DNA of 64,000 bases from Nitrospiraceae bacterium (GCA_003599275.1 QZJG01000051.1:1-64000), one strand, 5' to 3'. Counted from the stretch's first letter, positions 34,187 through 43,164 are shown. Program-made: numbers and translations. Notes: a model not told the origin generated them from the letters alone.

Positions 34187-35662
34187 ATGCAAAATAAGAA
34201 TGACTTGAGAATAATACTGCTTAACCCGCCTTATTTCCCAAAGTTCTCCCGTTCACAGCGCAGCCCCGCCGTGATAAAAAGCGGCACCATTTACTATCCC
34301 ATATGGCTTGCCTATGCAACAGGTTTGTTGCAGAAAAAGGGCTTCGATGTCAACCTTATTGATTCGCCGGCCGAAGGCTTTGATCTGGCAAAGACCCTGG
34401 AGCTGATTGAGAAATATAATCCTTCCATCGTTGTCGTTGACACGTCTACCCCCAGTATAGAAAACGATGCCATGATTGCTGAGAGAATTAAGAAATCAAT
34501 ACCCGCAGCATATATTGTTATGGTTGGTACTCATGTTTCCGCCACCCCGGAAGAAACGCTCCGGGATTATCCTTGGGTGAATGCCGTTGCCCGGCGTGAA
34601 TACGATGAAACCCTTTCAGATATCGCCGGCATGTTCTCTCACAATAAAACGGCGGACACGGAGGACCTGAAAAAAATCCAGGGACTGAGTTTTCGCTCCA
34701 ACGACAGCATCGTTCACAATGCAGACAGGCCGTTTATAACCGACCTTGACCAGTTTCCTTTCGTAAGCCAGGTATATAAACAGTTCCTTAACGTTGAGAA
34801 TTATTTCTATTCCATTACCAAGCATCCTGAAATTACCATTATTACAGGACGGGGATGTCCCCACCAGTGCACATACTGTGTTTATCCGCAGGTCCAGTAC
34901 GGTCATCGTTACAGGCACCGCTCCCCGGAAAACGTGGCGGCTGAATTTGTCTATATCAGGGAAAATTTCCCTCATGTAAAAGAAGTATTTATTGAAGACG
35001 ATACCTTTACTATAAATAAAGATTTCTGCCGGACGGTATGTGAATTGCTGATAAAAGCAAATTTGGGATTGCCGTGGACTGCCAACTCACGTGCGGATGT
35101 GGACATGGAAACATTGAAAATTATGAAGAAGGCAGGGTGCCGGCTGCTTTGTATCGGCGTGGAAAGCGGTCACCAGCAGATACTTGATAATATCAGGAAG
35201 AAGTTGAAAATAGAGCAGGTGGAGACGTTTATGAAAAATGCCAGAAAAGCAGGCATCCTGGTGCATGGATGCTTTATGGTTGGGAACCAGGGTGAAACAC
35301 TTGAAACCATGGAAAAGACGCTGCGGCTGGCTAAACGTTTACACCCCGATACCGCACAGTTTTTCCCGCTTATGGTCTATCCCGGGACCAGGGCCTTTGA
35401 ATGGGCCAGTGAAAAGAACTATATCAAATACAGAACATACAACGACTGGCTGACATCCGAGGGACTCCATAATTGCGTTATTAATACACCCACGCTTTCA
35501 AGCGATGAAATGGTCTCTTTTTGCAATCGGGCCAGGCGGTCGTTTTATCTCAGGCCGGCTTATATAGCCTCAAAGCTTTGGCAGACCGTCACTCATCCCT
35601 CGGAAATGAAGCGGCTTCTTAAATCGTTTATTACTTTTTCACGCTATCTGTTTCAAAAATGA
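34187..35662 (+). CDS. B12-binding-domain radical SAM protein (second of two)
   Basis: This 491-residue paralogue of the enzyme at 11901-13361 has the N-terminal cobalamin-binding Rossmann domain (LRIILLNPPYFPKFS and DVNLIDSPAEGFDL), then TGRGCPHQCTYCVYPQVQYG with the CxxxCxxC cluster site. IEDDTFTINK and CIGVESGHQQ also match the radical SAM fold. Such enzymes can methylate unreactive carbons. Its substrate and relation to the sugars are unknown. The stop codon overlaps the start of the GT2 gene, so the two are co-translated and probably act in one pathway. Confidence 0.9.
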   Translation: MQNKNDLRIILLNPPYFPKFSRSQRSPAVIKSGTIYYPIWLAYATGLLQKKGFDVNLIDSPAEGFDLAKTLELIEKYNPSIVVVDTSTPSIENDAMIAERIKKSIPAAYIVMVGTHVSATPEETLRDYPWVNAVARREYDETLSDIAGMFSHNKTADTEDLKKIQGLSFRSNDSIVHNADRPFITDLDQFPFVSQVYKQFLNVENYFYSITKHPEITIITGRGCPHQCTYCVYPQVQYGHRYRHRSPENVAAEFVYIRENFPHVKEVFIEDDTFTINKDFCRTVCELLIKANLGLPWTANSRADVDMETLKIMKKAGCRLLCIGVESGHQQILDNIRKKLKIEQVETFMKNARKAGILVHGCFMVGNQGETLETMEKTLRLAKRLHPDTAQFFPLMVYPGTRAFEWASEKNYIKYRTYNDWLTSEGLHNCVINTPTLSSDEMVSFCNRARRSFYLRPAYIASKLWQTVTHPSEMKRLLKSFITFSRYLFQK

Positions 35663-36639
35663 CGATACCAGCTTCCATCATAATACCTGTTTATAATGGC
35701 GAGGCCACGATAGAAAACTGCATTCTGTCGCTCTTAAACCAGAGCATGCCTGCTGACACCTATGAAATAATCGTTGTGGATGACGGGAGCACGGACTCAA
35801 CCGGAGATGTAGTCGGCAAGTTTGCCGGTTCTAAAAATCTAAAATATATCCACCAGAAAAACAGCGGCCCTTCGGCAGCACGCAATTGCGGTGTCGAGGC
35901 TGCGTCAGGAGAAATTGTCCTGTTTATAGATGCTGATTGTGAAGCGTCATTCAACTGGATTGAGGAAATGCTCCGTCCATTTAAGGATGCCGGCGTTGCA
36001 GGAGTTAAAGGGGTTTATACATCGCGCCAGAAAGAAATTATAGCCAGACTGGTCCAGCTTGAATATGAAGACAAGTATAATCGCATGAAGCGTTTTCCCT
36101 CTATTGATTTTATAGATACTTATGCCTGTGGTTACAGACGGAAGGTTTTCCGGCAGGCCGGAGGCTTTGATAACAGTTTCCCGACCGCTTCTGTTGAAGA
36201 TCAGGAGTTTTCCTTCCGTATTGCAAAAAAAGGGCATAAACTGGTTTTCAACCCAAAGGCTTCGGTCAGGCATTTACATGCGGCAAGCCTCGGTAATTAT
36301 CTGAGGAAAAAATATAAGATCGGCTACTGGAAAGTGCTTGTCCTGAAAAAGCATCCTGAGAAAATGGTGTCCGATTCGCACACTCCACAGTTGTTGAAAT
36401 TTCAGATGGTCCTTGCTCCGGTTGTGATTATTTCAGGGTTATATAAATTTGTTTGTGGCGGTCGTCTTTTTTTTGAGTTGAGCTTGCTTTCCTATTTATT
36501 AACATCTACGCCCTTTATTCTTTTTTCCTCGGGAAAAGACATTGTCGTCAGTATAATCTCCCCAGCCGTTTTCTATTTGCGATCTTTGGCGTTACTTTCA
36601 GGAATGATAAAAGGGTTTTTCATACTTGGCAAACAGTAA
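35659..36639 (+). CDS. GT2-family glycosyltransferase with C-terminal membrane segments
   Basis: This is a 326-residue GT-A enzyme. It has the nucleotide-binding start ASIIIPVYNGEATIENCI, the VVDDGSTDST motif, the DxD-type metal site in FIDADCEAS and a late EDQEFSFRI catalytic-base region. After residue about 235 come three hydrophobic segments, which place it at the cytoplasmic membrane face. It overlaps the radical SAM gene by 4 bases. It could extend the lipid-linked repeat unit. Sugar specificity is not visible. Confidence 0.92.
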   Translation: MTIPASIIIPVYNGEATIENCILSLLNQSMPADTYEIIVVDDGSTDSTGDVVGKFAGSKNLKYIHQKNSGPSAARNCGVEAASGEIVLFIDADCEASFNWIEEMLRPFKDAGVAGVKGVYTSRQKEIIARLVQLEYEDKYNRMKRFPSIDFIDTYACGYRRKVFRQAGGFDNSFPTASVEDQEFSFRIAKKGHKLVFNPKASVRHLHAASLGNYLRKKYKIGYWKVLVLKKHPEKMVSDSHTPQLLKFQMVLAPVVIISGLYKFVCGGRLFFELSLLSYLLTSTPFILFSSGKDIVVSIISPAVFYLRSLALLSGMIKGFFILGKQ

Positions 36640-36937
36640 AACCTCGAAGTGTCGATTATCTTAACTATCGCAAATCTTATTTACAATAGTTCCTCCCGAT
36701 AAGAATCTTAATTAAATTATGACGTTACATGATCAACTTAGTATATCCCGCATCAATGCTGCATAGATCTGTCGAAATATCTTACATAAATCAGAGTTAA
36801 ACACCTTAAGCATTTAAGATAAATAAAACAATTCACTTTGTTTTTCAGGTAGTTATGTGTTTCCTTGAGAACTGGCATTACATTTGCAGCATTCTAATTA
36901 AGCTGTTCTTAACTTCTTAAATTTAAGGAGAAAATCA
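36640..36937. other. Intergenic region before the TolB-like gene
   Basis: This is 298 bases of AT-rich spacer. I see a sigma-54 promoter near its end and no ORF or RNA of note. Upstream activator sites may lie in the first 200 bases, but I cannot identify a repeated motif. Confidence 0.5.
36873..36888 (+). promoter_or_regulatory. Sigma-54 promoter for the TolB-like gene
   Basis: TGGCATTACATTTGCA matches -24 TGGCA and -12 TTGCA with 10 bases between GG and GC. It lies 49 bases before the ATG at 36938 and differs from the promoter at 30572 in only a few central bases. Confidence 0.88.
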
Positions 36938-37948
36938 ATGGTAAAATTAAAGATCCCGGTTTTTTTAATTATGTTTGGATTACTAATAACCACCCAGGCA
37001 AATACTGCGGAAACAATCGAATGCGAGACTCAGACATTAAACAAAATTGTATTCCGTTCCGACAGGGCAGAGTATGAGGGTGACGTTATTCGTGATGATA
37101 ACGTTTATATGATGAATCAGGATGGTACAGAATTAGTCCAGCTTACGAACAACCAGGCAGAAGACCGCGACTCGTCTCTTTCTCCTGTCAAAACCAGTAA
37201 CAGGAACAAGATTGCATTTTCATCGAACAGGGAGGGAAACTGGAATATATATCTTATGGAAATAGAAGGGGAGATTTCAGGCCCCCCCGCGCAGCGTGTG
37301 ACCTTATGTCCTCCTTTCTGCGATAGTGATCAGGAACAACCGGACTGGGCCCCGGATGGAGAAGGGGTAGTATTTCAATCTAATATAGCCGGCAGCAAAG
37401 ATATTTATACTATGAAACTTGACGGGACCAATCTCTTAAGGCTGACCAACTCACCTTATGATGATCAGGGACCTCAGTGGTCGCCTGATGGGAACAAGAT
37501 TGCATATGTCAATGATCACTTTGGTAACAGAGATATATGGATCATTGAAAAGTTGAAAGACAAATGGGGAAAGATCCGCCGTCTGACTTGTGAAACAGGC
37601 GATGATGCAAATCCATCATGGCATCCGGACGAGGGAAGCATATTATATGGCGCTTTTGAAATGGGCAAGGCACATATTATAAAAATAACTAACGCCGGTA
37701 ATTGCAGCTGCGATAATATCGATTACAATTCATGCCAAACCGAGCAACTAACCTGGGGCAATTTCTTTGACAGAAGCCCAGTATATTCACCCAATGGAAG
37801 AAGTATTGCTTTTTCCTCAAACCGGTTTGATAACTTTGATATCTGGCGCATGAAGGGAAACGGCAAACGCATGATACCTTTGACAATTAATACGGGATAT
37901 GATTCGGGGCCTGACTGGGGCAAAGTAAAAGTTCCGGTTGTTCCTTAG
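36938..37948 (+). CDS. Secreted TolB-like PD40 beta-propeller protein
   Basis: This is a 336-residue exported protein with a signal peptide (about residues 1-24) and repeated PD40/WD40-like blades: NKIVFRSDRAEYEG, NKIAFSSNREGNWNIYLME, DQEQPDWAPDGEGVVFQSN, DQGPQWSPDGNKIAYVND and RSIAFSSNRFDNFDIWRM. About six blades are visible, as in the TolB propeller. It lacks the TolB N-terminal domain and is not next to tol genes, so it is not TolB itself. AAGGAG precedes the ATG. With its own sigma-54 promoter it belongs to a regulated set with the subtilisin. Its ligand is unknown. Confidence 0.82.
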   Translation: MVKLKIPVFLIMFGLLITTQANTAETIECETQTLNKIVFRSDRAEYEGDVIRDDNVYMMNQDGTELVQLTNNQAEDRDSSLSPVKTSNRNKIAFSSNREGNWNIYLMEIEGEISGPPAQRVTLCPPFCDSDQEQPDWAPDGEGVVFQSNIAGSKDIYTMKLDGTNLLRLTNSPYDDQGPQWSPDGNKIAYVNDHFGNRDIWIIEKLKDKWGKIRRLTCETGDDANPSWHPDEGSILYGAFEMGKAHIIKITNAGNCSCDNIDYNSCQTEQLTWGNFFDRSPVYSPNGRSIAFSSNRFDNFDIWRMKGNGKRMIPLTINTGYDSGPDWGKVKVPVVP

Positions 37949-38277
37949 AAAGTAATTTTAAATTTATGCAGCGTATACGATAAGAATCCGTCTATAGCAG
38001 GAACTTAAATAACACTAACCAGAAGGGCAGGCTTAAAAGTAACGCGGTAAAGATACCCTTAAAAATCAGGATATCACAGTGATTTTCATCGAAGTTATTA
38101 TTCTGATTATATGTAATATCGTTAAATGATGATACGTTGAAGTAGCTCTTATGCATTAAGTATGTTATCGGCTGTTCATAGAAAAACTTTAGAGCTTTTT
38201 AAATCTTGACCTGTCTTAAATTATTCTGATAAAAGACGGTCAAATATAACGCTACAAATCCAGGGAGAGACATAAGC
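37949..38277. other. Intergenic region before the sugar transferase gene
   Basis: This is 329 bases. I find no ORF, repeat or known RNA. TTGACC near 38206 and TAAAAG about 18 bases later form a weak sigma-70-like promoter for the sugar transferase gene, followed by GGGAGAG just before its ATG. Confidence 0.4.
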
Positions 38278-39648
38278 ATGTTGCTGAATATAGCAGCATT
38301 TACAATAGTGACACTGTCAGGGTTGTTTTTCTTTGTACCTTCATTGGCTGCATCGGTTTTGTTTGGGAATGGTCTTTCCTCGGCATTATTCGGCAATCGC
38401 AAATTGCTGCATCTTTCCCTTTTTATACTCCAGTGGGTATTCCTGCTGGATGCAACCCAATGGTTTGAGCATTCCGGACATTTAAAGAGGAAACTCGTTA
38501 TCATTATGTTAGGCTCATCCATAATAGTTTTTCTGTTTCCACGTTATGGTAATTCCAGTTCTTATATCATCCTCTTTTTCATAAATATTATATTTGTCAG
38601 TATCTTGATGTTTCTCAGGAGTTCGGTACTGCTCTTTGGGAAAGAAAAAGGACGTGACACCAGATCGGCATTTGTCTTCTCCTCGAGAGATTTCTTTTAC
38701 AGACTGAAACGCAATTCAAACAACAAAAAGGGTATAGTTTTTAATCCCGCAGGTTATTTTGACGGAAAGCAAATCGACTGGGAGAACGGCGGGGAAACGA
38801 TATCAATGAAATGGGACATACAACAACTGATACAGACAATAAAACAAAACAATGTCTCTGAAATAATACTGGCCCACCCATCTCTAACCTATAAAGATGT
38901 AACGGATTTCATGATGAACAGCAACACAGGCGACATGTCCGTCAAGATATCAAAAAACCTTTACAACAGGCTGATAGGTGGAGAATCATGGGAAGAGAAT
39001 GATCCATTATGTTTAATAGATCTTAAAAAGACTGAAGACATCAGTGAATGCTATGCCTATATAAAACGATTCGTTGACTTGTTGTTCTCATTTACCATAC
39101 TCCTGGCAATCATGCCTGTTTTCATAATTACAGCGATTGCAATAAAACTGTCAAGCAGGGGCCCGGTTTTTTATAAACAGGTGCGTGCAGGCAAACATGG
39201 CAAGCCGTTTATTATGTACAAATTTCGTTCCATGGATGCCAATGCCGATGCTTTACTGGAAAAATACGTTAAACTGAACGAACTGGATGAACCTGTTTAT
39301 AAACTTAAACATGATCCGAGGATTTTCCCCCTTGGCAGATTTCTCCGTAAAACAAGTATTGATGAATTGCCTCAGATTTTCAATGTGATCAAAAACGACA
39401 TGAGCTGGGTGGGCATAAGGCCTGAGGATATAAAAGTTGTAAGGTACTATAATAATTTTTTCCGCCAGAGATTGATGGTAAAACCGGGCATTACAGGATT
39501 GCAGCAGATAAAATGCCGGGGCATTCAGTCGTTGAAGAAACGGGTCAAGTATGACATGATATACCGCAAACGACAGAGTTTCTGGCTCGATTTAAAAATT
39601 ATTATCCGCTCTTTTACGGTTGTTCTGTCACGAAAAGGTGCCTGGTAG
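38278..39648 (+). CDS. Polyprenyl glycosylphosphotransferase (WbaP/WcaJ-like), initiating sugar transferase
   Basis: This is a 456-residue initiating enzyme that moves a sugar-1-phosphate onto undecaprenyl phosphate. The N-terminal half has several helices (about residues 1-120) and a degenerate nucleotide-binding region. The catalytic C-terminal half starts with a membrane hairpin, followed by the YKQVRAGKHGKPFIMYKFRSM and SIDELPQIFNVIKNDMSWVG motifs of the PF02397 family. It is the last gene of the plus-strand polysaccharide locus, about 330 bases after the TolB-like gene. The sugar (hexose-1-P or a derivative) is not predictable. Confidence 0.92.
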   Translation: MLLNIAAFTIVTLSGLFFFVPSLAASVLFGNGLSSALFGNRKLLHLSLFILQWVFLLDATQWFEHSGHLKRKLVIIMLGSSIIVFLFPRYGNSSSYIILFFINIIFVSILMFLRSSVLLFGKEKGRDTRSAFVFSSRDFFYRLKRNSNNKKGIVFNPAGYFDGKQIDWENGGETISMKWDIQQLIQTIKQNNVSEIILAHPSLTYKDVTDFMMNSNTGDMSVKISKNLYNRLIGGESWEENDPLCLIDLKKTEDISECYAYIKRFVDLLFSFTILLAIMPVFIITAIAIKLSSRGPVFYKQVRAGKHGKPFIMYKFRSMDANADALLEKYVKLNELDEPVYKLKHDPRIFPLGRFLRKTSIDELPQIFNVIKNDMSWVGIRPEDIKVVRYYNNFFRQRLMVKPGITGLQQIKCRGIQSLKKRVKYDMIYRKRQSFWLDLKIIIRSFTVVLSRKGAW

Positions 39649-39782
39649 GCAGTTAGTTCAACACTATCTCACAGAACGTGGGTCCCCAAACCTTTTAGTG
39701 GTTGTTTACCGAAAGAGGTTGATCTGCCCCATCAATGCTGAATCCATTCTGAGATAAAAAGACCGTAGATATTTGTCAGAAG

Positions 39783-40562
39783 TTATGGAGAGACTACCGT
39801 TTGCCTGCTCTGGTCCTGCTCTCCTCTTAAAATGTCTTTAACCTGATCACCCAGAATAATGCCTTTTTCCAACGTAGTAAATGGTCTCAATATGTTATCG
39901 AGACGCTGCATAAATTTGTCCAGGTCAGCGATAACCGTGGGAGGCACATAAATGATATCACCATTTCTGAGATAGGATTTATCTCTGGGTAAATTAGCCT
40001 GCGATATGGTGTTCAAATCCATGGTTACAGCATACAGCCGGGAGACATTATTTTCCGTTCTTAGAAGCAAAGCGTTTTTCATGTTCGCGTCCACTGTAAA
40101 GCCTCCTGCCTTAAGAACAGCCTCAAGTGGGATCAACTTTTGATCGAGCGTGAATGTACCGGGCAACTTTACCTCGCCCAAGACATGGATCCTGCTATTT
40201 TTTGCAGAGACCAGATTAACGAAAACCTTAGGATTCACATAATACTTTTTCAATTGAATGGTTATTTCATCCTGCAAGCCGGTTACGGTCGCCCCGGATG
40301 CCTTCACCTTACCTATCAGCGGAAAATAAATATGACCTGTCAGATCTACCTTGGCATCGGTCTTTAAGCTTTCTTCTTTCAGGACATTAATGCTCAATTC
40401 ATCACCTTCGCCGAGTAAGTAAGCGAAATCCGTGGAAGAAGCTTCTGTTTCAATAGTGGAAGATTTATCCAGCGAGGGGATTTCTTTTGCACCCCTCATC
40501 CCCGTGCAGGAGACGAGAACAGATATCGTTAATAAAATAATAGCTTTATACATTAACCGCAT
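39783..40562 (-). CDS. Polysaccharide export lipoprotein, Wza/GumB type
   Basis: This outer-membrane polysaccharide export (Poly_export/SLBB) protein of 259 residues starts with a lipobox VLVSC (Cys19). The Poly_export domain (GEGDELSINVLKEESLKTDAK and GHIYFPLIGKVKASG) and the SLBB beta-grasp region (SRIHVLGEVKLPGTF) are clear. It is shorter than E. coli Wza but normal for the GumB/VpsM group. It pairs functionally with the Wzc-like kinase at 7167-9257, although it sits on the opposite strand at the far end of the locus. No C-terminal helix is obvious. Confidence 0.92.
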   Translation of the reverse strand: MRLMYKAIILLTISVLVSCTGMRGAKEIPSLDKSSTIETEASSTDFAYLLGEGDELSINVLKEESLKTDAKVDLTGHIYFPLIGKVKASGATVTGLQDEITIQLKKYYVNPKVFVNLVSAKNSRIHVLGEVKLPGTFTLDQKLIPLEAVLKAGGFTVDANMKNALLLRTENNVSRLYAVTMDLNTISQANLPRDKSYLRNGDIIYVPPTVIADLDKFMQRLDNILRPFTTLEKGIILGDQVKDILRGEQDQSRQTVVSP

Positions 40563-40861
40563 ATGTTCTGAATGGACCCGTTATCGTAAAAAAACGATTA
40601 CAGTTATTATGATATAACTGTTCGAGAAATGTCAAAAAACAAGCTGAAAGGTACGTAAGCTTAAAAGATAACTGTAACCATCGCAATTTATTATCCTTTG
40701 CCTCATGAACTCCTTGAACCGCATACGCTCATGAAGCATAAAGTAATTTGAACTATAAGCTGTGAATGAATCTGAACGCACGGACTCGGAGACGCTACAT
40801 TTTTACTACGGAAATATGATAGACTATTTCGCATCTTGTTGCGGCGTTATTGATCATGTAT
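40563..40861. other. Spacer between the exporter gene and tRNA-Arg
   Basis: This is 299 bases. I see no ORF or repeat. It must hold the promoter of the exporter gene (minus strand) and that of the tRNA (plus strand), but neither has a clear -35/-10 pair. Confidence 0.35.
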
Positions 40862-40935
40862 GCCCCCTTAGCTCAGTAGGATAGAGCACAGGTTTCCTAA
40901 ACCTGGGGCCGCAAGTTCGATCCTTGCAGGGGGCA
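40862..40935 (+). tRNA. tRNA-Arg (anticodon CCT)
   Basis: The cloverleaf folds fully: acceptor GCCCCCT with AGGGGGC, D arm GCTC/GAGC, anticodon stem CAGGT/ACCTG with loop TTCCTAA (anticodon CCT at 40896-40898), T arm GCAAG-TTCGATC-CTTGC. CCA is not encoded. It reads the AGG codon. Confidence 0.95.
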
Positions 40936-41013
40936 CTTTTCTTTTTAGGGCGTTACGCCATCGTTTATAGAATCCGCATTAACAATTTTTTTTCACTGTA
41001 GCAGAATTGTAAT

Positions 41014-41118
41014 TCAACGATAGAATCTGAGTGATTCCGGGTAGAGATGGGCGCACCGTTGGGTCGTACTTACGTCTTTGTGGCCGAGTAGTTTTGAGAT
41101 TCTTGTAAATGCCTGCTT
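41014..41118 (-). pseudogene. Remnant of a tyrosine-type integrase, C-terminal end only
   Basis: Read on the minus strand, 41118-41014 gives ISKLLGHKDVSTTQRCAHL followed by YPESLR and a stop. This is the canonical end of phage-type integrases (LGHxxxxTTxRYxH), with the catalytic Tyr replaced by Cys (RCAH). Immediately upstream there are stops in frame, so no more of the gene is left. It lies about 80 bases from tRNA-Arg, the usual place for an island integrase. The motif is seen; origin from an island is inferred. Confidence 0.75.
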
Positions 41119-41262
41119 TCAGACCTAACTTGACCTGACTTACGGGATTTTCCTTGCACCATCTCCATGTCCACCAGCATCCTCTCATTCATCTGTCTGA
41201 TTTCGTGATACCATGCTATTTCACGGGAGGATGAAGAGGGACAAGATTTTTATCTCTCAGTC

Positions 41263-42156
41263 CTACCAGCACGCTATCGCCATCATTTGAGACCCGGAGT
41301 TCTCCATATTTGGCAGTCGAATAATATTCAGCATGACCCTCCTGGAAGAAAAATGATTCCGCACCCAGTCGGACGTCATCCCCCGCTTGCGATATCTCAG
41401 GAGGTGTTCATTTTTTGCGAGCGGTGCTTGATAATCAAGTAAGCGTTTGAAACCCGCAATATTGTTTGAATCAAGCGTCACGACGACCTTTCCACTTTTG
41501 GGAGTAATCTTATAACGGGAATAGCGAGTTATATCTTTATAGGTATTGTGCACCTGATTTACCAGAGACAGCACGGCACGTTTCCCAGGGAAATATGAAT
41601 TTGCCCGTACAAAGAAAAATATAAATGCTGTCATGATCCCGGTAAAATGACTCAGGGGCACAGATACAAATGACTTTTCGCCGGGATAAGGCAGCAGTGA
41701 ATCAGAGAAATATATTTCTAACCCGGTCTTGATGATCAGGGACAACAGGGCAAGCACGTAAAGAACCGGTGACTGCCTTTTTTCATATATCCCGGTAAGG
41801 GCAAGGTAAGATATGCAACCACACGCCAATCCGGATAGGCCGCCGTAATATCGCATATCAGGTATTGCGATGAATAAAACGATGCCGATAGAAACCGCCA
41901 TCATAAGACACAGTAAGCCCAGATATCTGTCACCCTTGATCTCGATTATCGACCCGGCAATACCGAATGCCAGAAGATCATATGCCAAATGAGTTCCGCT
42001 GAAGTGGACGAGATGTGCGGATATCAGCCTCCAAATATCCCCGCTTAAGACGGACTGACGGTCATAAATAAACAACGCAGTCATGTCCGGCAACATATAA
42101 CAGGCAGCGCTCAGAAGGAGCACAGAGATGGTCACTAATGGCAATCGCGTGTTCAT
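41263..42156 (-). CDS. rrtA: Rhombosortase-type rhomboid protease with C-terminal extension
   Basis: This is a 297-residue rhomboid-fold membrane protease with about six helices in the first 200 residues. The active-site Ser is in YYGGLSGLACG and the His in PLSHFTGI. The family usually has about 200 residues; here a further ~95 soluble residues follow helix 6 (VNQVHNTYKDITRYSR onward), which I do not recognise. Rhombosortases cut GlyGly-CTERM tails of exported proteins, mostly type II secretion substrates. The gene overlaps the stop codon of the rhombotarget lipoprotein gene just upstream by one base (TAATG), so enzyme and likely substrate are co-expressed. Confidence 0.8.
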   Translation of the reverse strand: MNTRLPLVTISVLLLSAACYMLPDMTALFIYDRQSVLSGDIWRLISAHLVHFSGTHLAYDLLAFGIAGSIIEIKGDRYLGLLCLMMAVSIGIVLFIAIPDMRYYGGLSGLACGCISYLALTGIYEKRQSPVLYVLALLSLIIKTGLEIYFSDSLLPYPGEKSFVSVPLSHFTGIMTAFIFFFVRANSYFPGKRAVLSLVNQVHNTYKDITRYSRYKITPKSGKVVVTLDSNNIAGFKRLLDYQAPLAKNEHLLRYRKRGMTSDWVRNHFSSRRVMLNIIRLPNMENSGSQMMAIACW

Positions 42157-42995
42157 TACCTCTTGCCTCTAAGTGACCGCAGAGCCAATACGCCTGATAT
42201 TATGAAAGGCAGAAGAAGAAAGAAATCGATGCTGCCGGCCCCGGTATAACCCGGTTTATTAACTACTTTATACTCCTCAGGGGTTTCCTTCACCTTGTCT
42301 TTAAACAACTGAAGCTGTTCATCCAGATTTGCCGCCAGGTTTACTCTTGCTTCATCAAAACTCAGCTTCTTGTCGAGACGGAGCTGTTCTGAAATATTGA
42401 TCGGTGTGGCGTTGCCCTTCAGGTGATTAACGCCTGGGGCGCGGAACAGCATTTTCCGGCTCCTGATATCATAGACAGCGGCGTCAAGCATCGTATGGGT
42501 AGTGTTCTTTTCCCCCGGAACCACATAAGCGCCTATGAGTGTCCAGTATGTTATTGATGCAACCCCTCTGTCGGTAAACTGGACCTGGTCATATGATATC
42601 AATGCAATAACATCGACCCCGAACATCATTGCAACCTGGTCCATATTGGTAAAGCTTCCGTCCTGCACCATGTATTGCGTCGGAATAAATTCTATCTTCC
42701 TGACAAAATCATACTTTTTAAAATACCCGCCCAATTCCTTCATAAGTTCAAGCTTTTCTTTTTCGGTCAGATATGGGACATGTTCCTTTGGTTCCGGCAC
42801 AAAGGCGATCCCAACGTCAATAGGCAAAGACAGCAGCGGGATTCCGGGCTTCTGAGGCGTGACATCCTTATTTGGATAAAGGTACTGGACTACGCTGCTG
42901 TAGTGTCTTGTGCTGTTTGGCGTAATGCAGCCAATCAGGACGCTTGCGAAAAGAAGTGAGATGGTGAGCACGGTCATCAGTCTTGGATTTTTCAT
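42156..42995 (-). CDS. Rhombotarget lipoprotein with GlyGly-CTERM-like tail
   Basis: This is a 279-residue lipoprotein (lipobox LIGC, Cys23) that ends in a sorting tail: a GYTGAGS motif, a hydrophobic segment and the basic end LRSLRGKR. That is the tripartite GlyGly-CTERM layout recognised by rhombosortase, and the gene is directly coupled to the rhombosortase gene. The middle domain (VGIAFVPEPKEHVPYLTEKE and VDVIALISYDQVQFTDRGV) matches the family called rhombotarget lipoprotein, whose function is unknown. Having a lipid anchor at one end and a processed anchor at the other is unusual. A likely sigma-54 promoter lies about 50 bases upstream. Confidence 0.82.
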   Translation of the reverse strand: MKNPRLMTVLTISLLFASVLIGCITPNSTRHYSSVVQYLYPNKDVTPQKPGIPLLSLPIDVGIAFVPEPKEHVPYLTEKEKLELMKELGGYFKKYDFVRKIEFIPTQYMVQDGSFTNMDQVAMMFGVDVIALISYDQVQFTDRGVASITYWTLIGAYVVPGEKNTTHTMLDAAVYDIRSRKMLFRAPGVNHLKGNATPINISEQLRLDKKLSFDEARVNLAANLDEQLQLFKDKVKETPEEYKVVNKPGYTGAGSIDFFLLLPFIISGVLALRSLRGKR

Positions 42996-43042
42996 TTTCT
43001 CCTCCTGCAGTTTTAAGTTATTAACTGTTTATGGACTTTCTA

Positions 43043-43059
43043 TTGCAATGGTCATGCCC
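43043..43059 (-). promoter_or_regulatory. Probable sigma-54 promoter for the rhombotarget-rhombosortase operon
   Basis: On the minus strand the site reads GGGCATGACCATTGCAA. GG and GC are 10 bases apart, with a good -12 element (TTGCA) and one mismatch in the -24 element (GGGCA for TGGCA). It lies 48 bases upstream of the lipoprotein start and near a divergent sigma-54 activator gene. Confidence 0.55.
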
Positions 43060-43164
43060 ATGCTGATGATTACTGCAACCCTTTGAGGCTTCTTGTTTTT
43101 CTGGCTGGTTGGGAAATGCAGACTCGGCGCTAATATATTTTAATTGACAATTAATGCATGAGAC

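Noticed and set aside
7167-39648. PEP-CTERM or other exosortase sorting tails in the secreted proteins of the locus
   Set aside because: None of the secreted proteins ends in a motif, hydrophobic helix and basic tail; only the rhombotarget protein at 42156 has such a layout.
40979-41188. 69-codon minus-strand frame beside tRNA-Arg
   Set aside because: It is read in a frame different from the integrase remnant and has no similarity or ribosome site.
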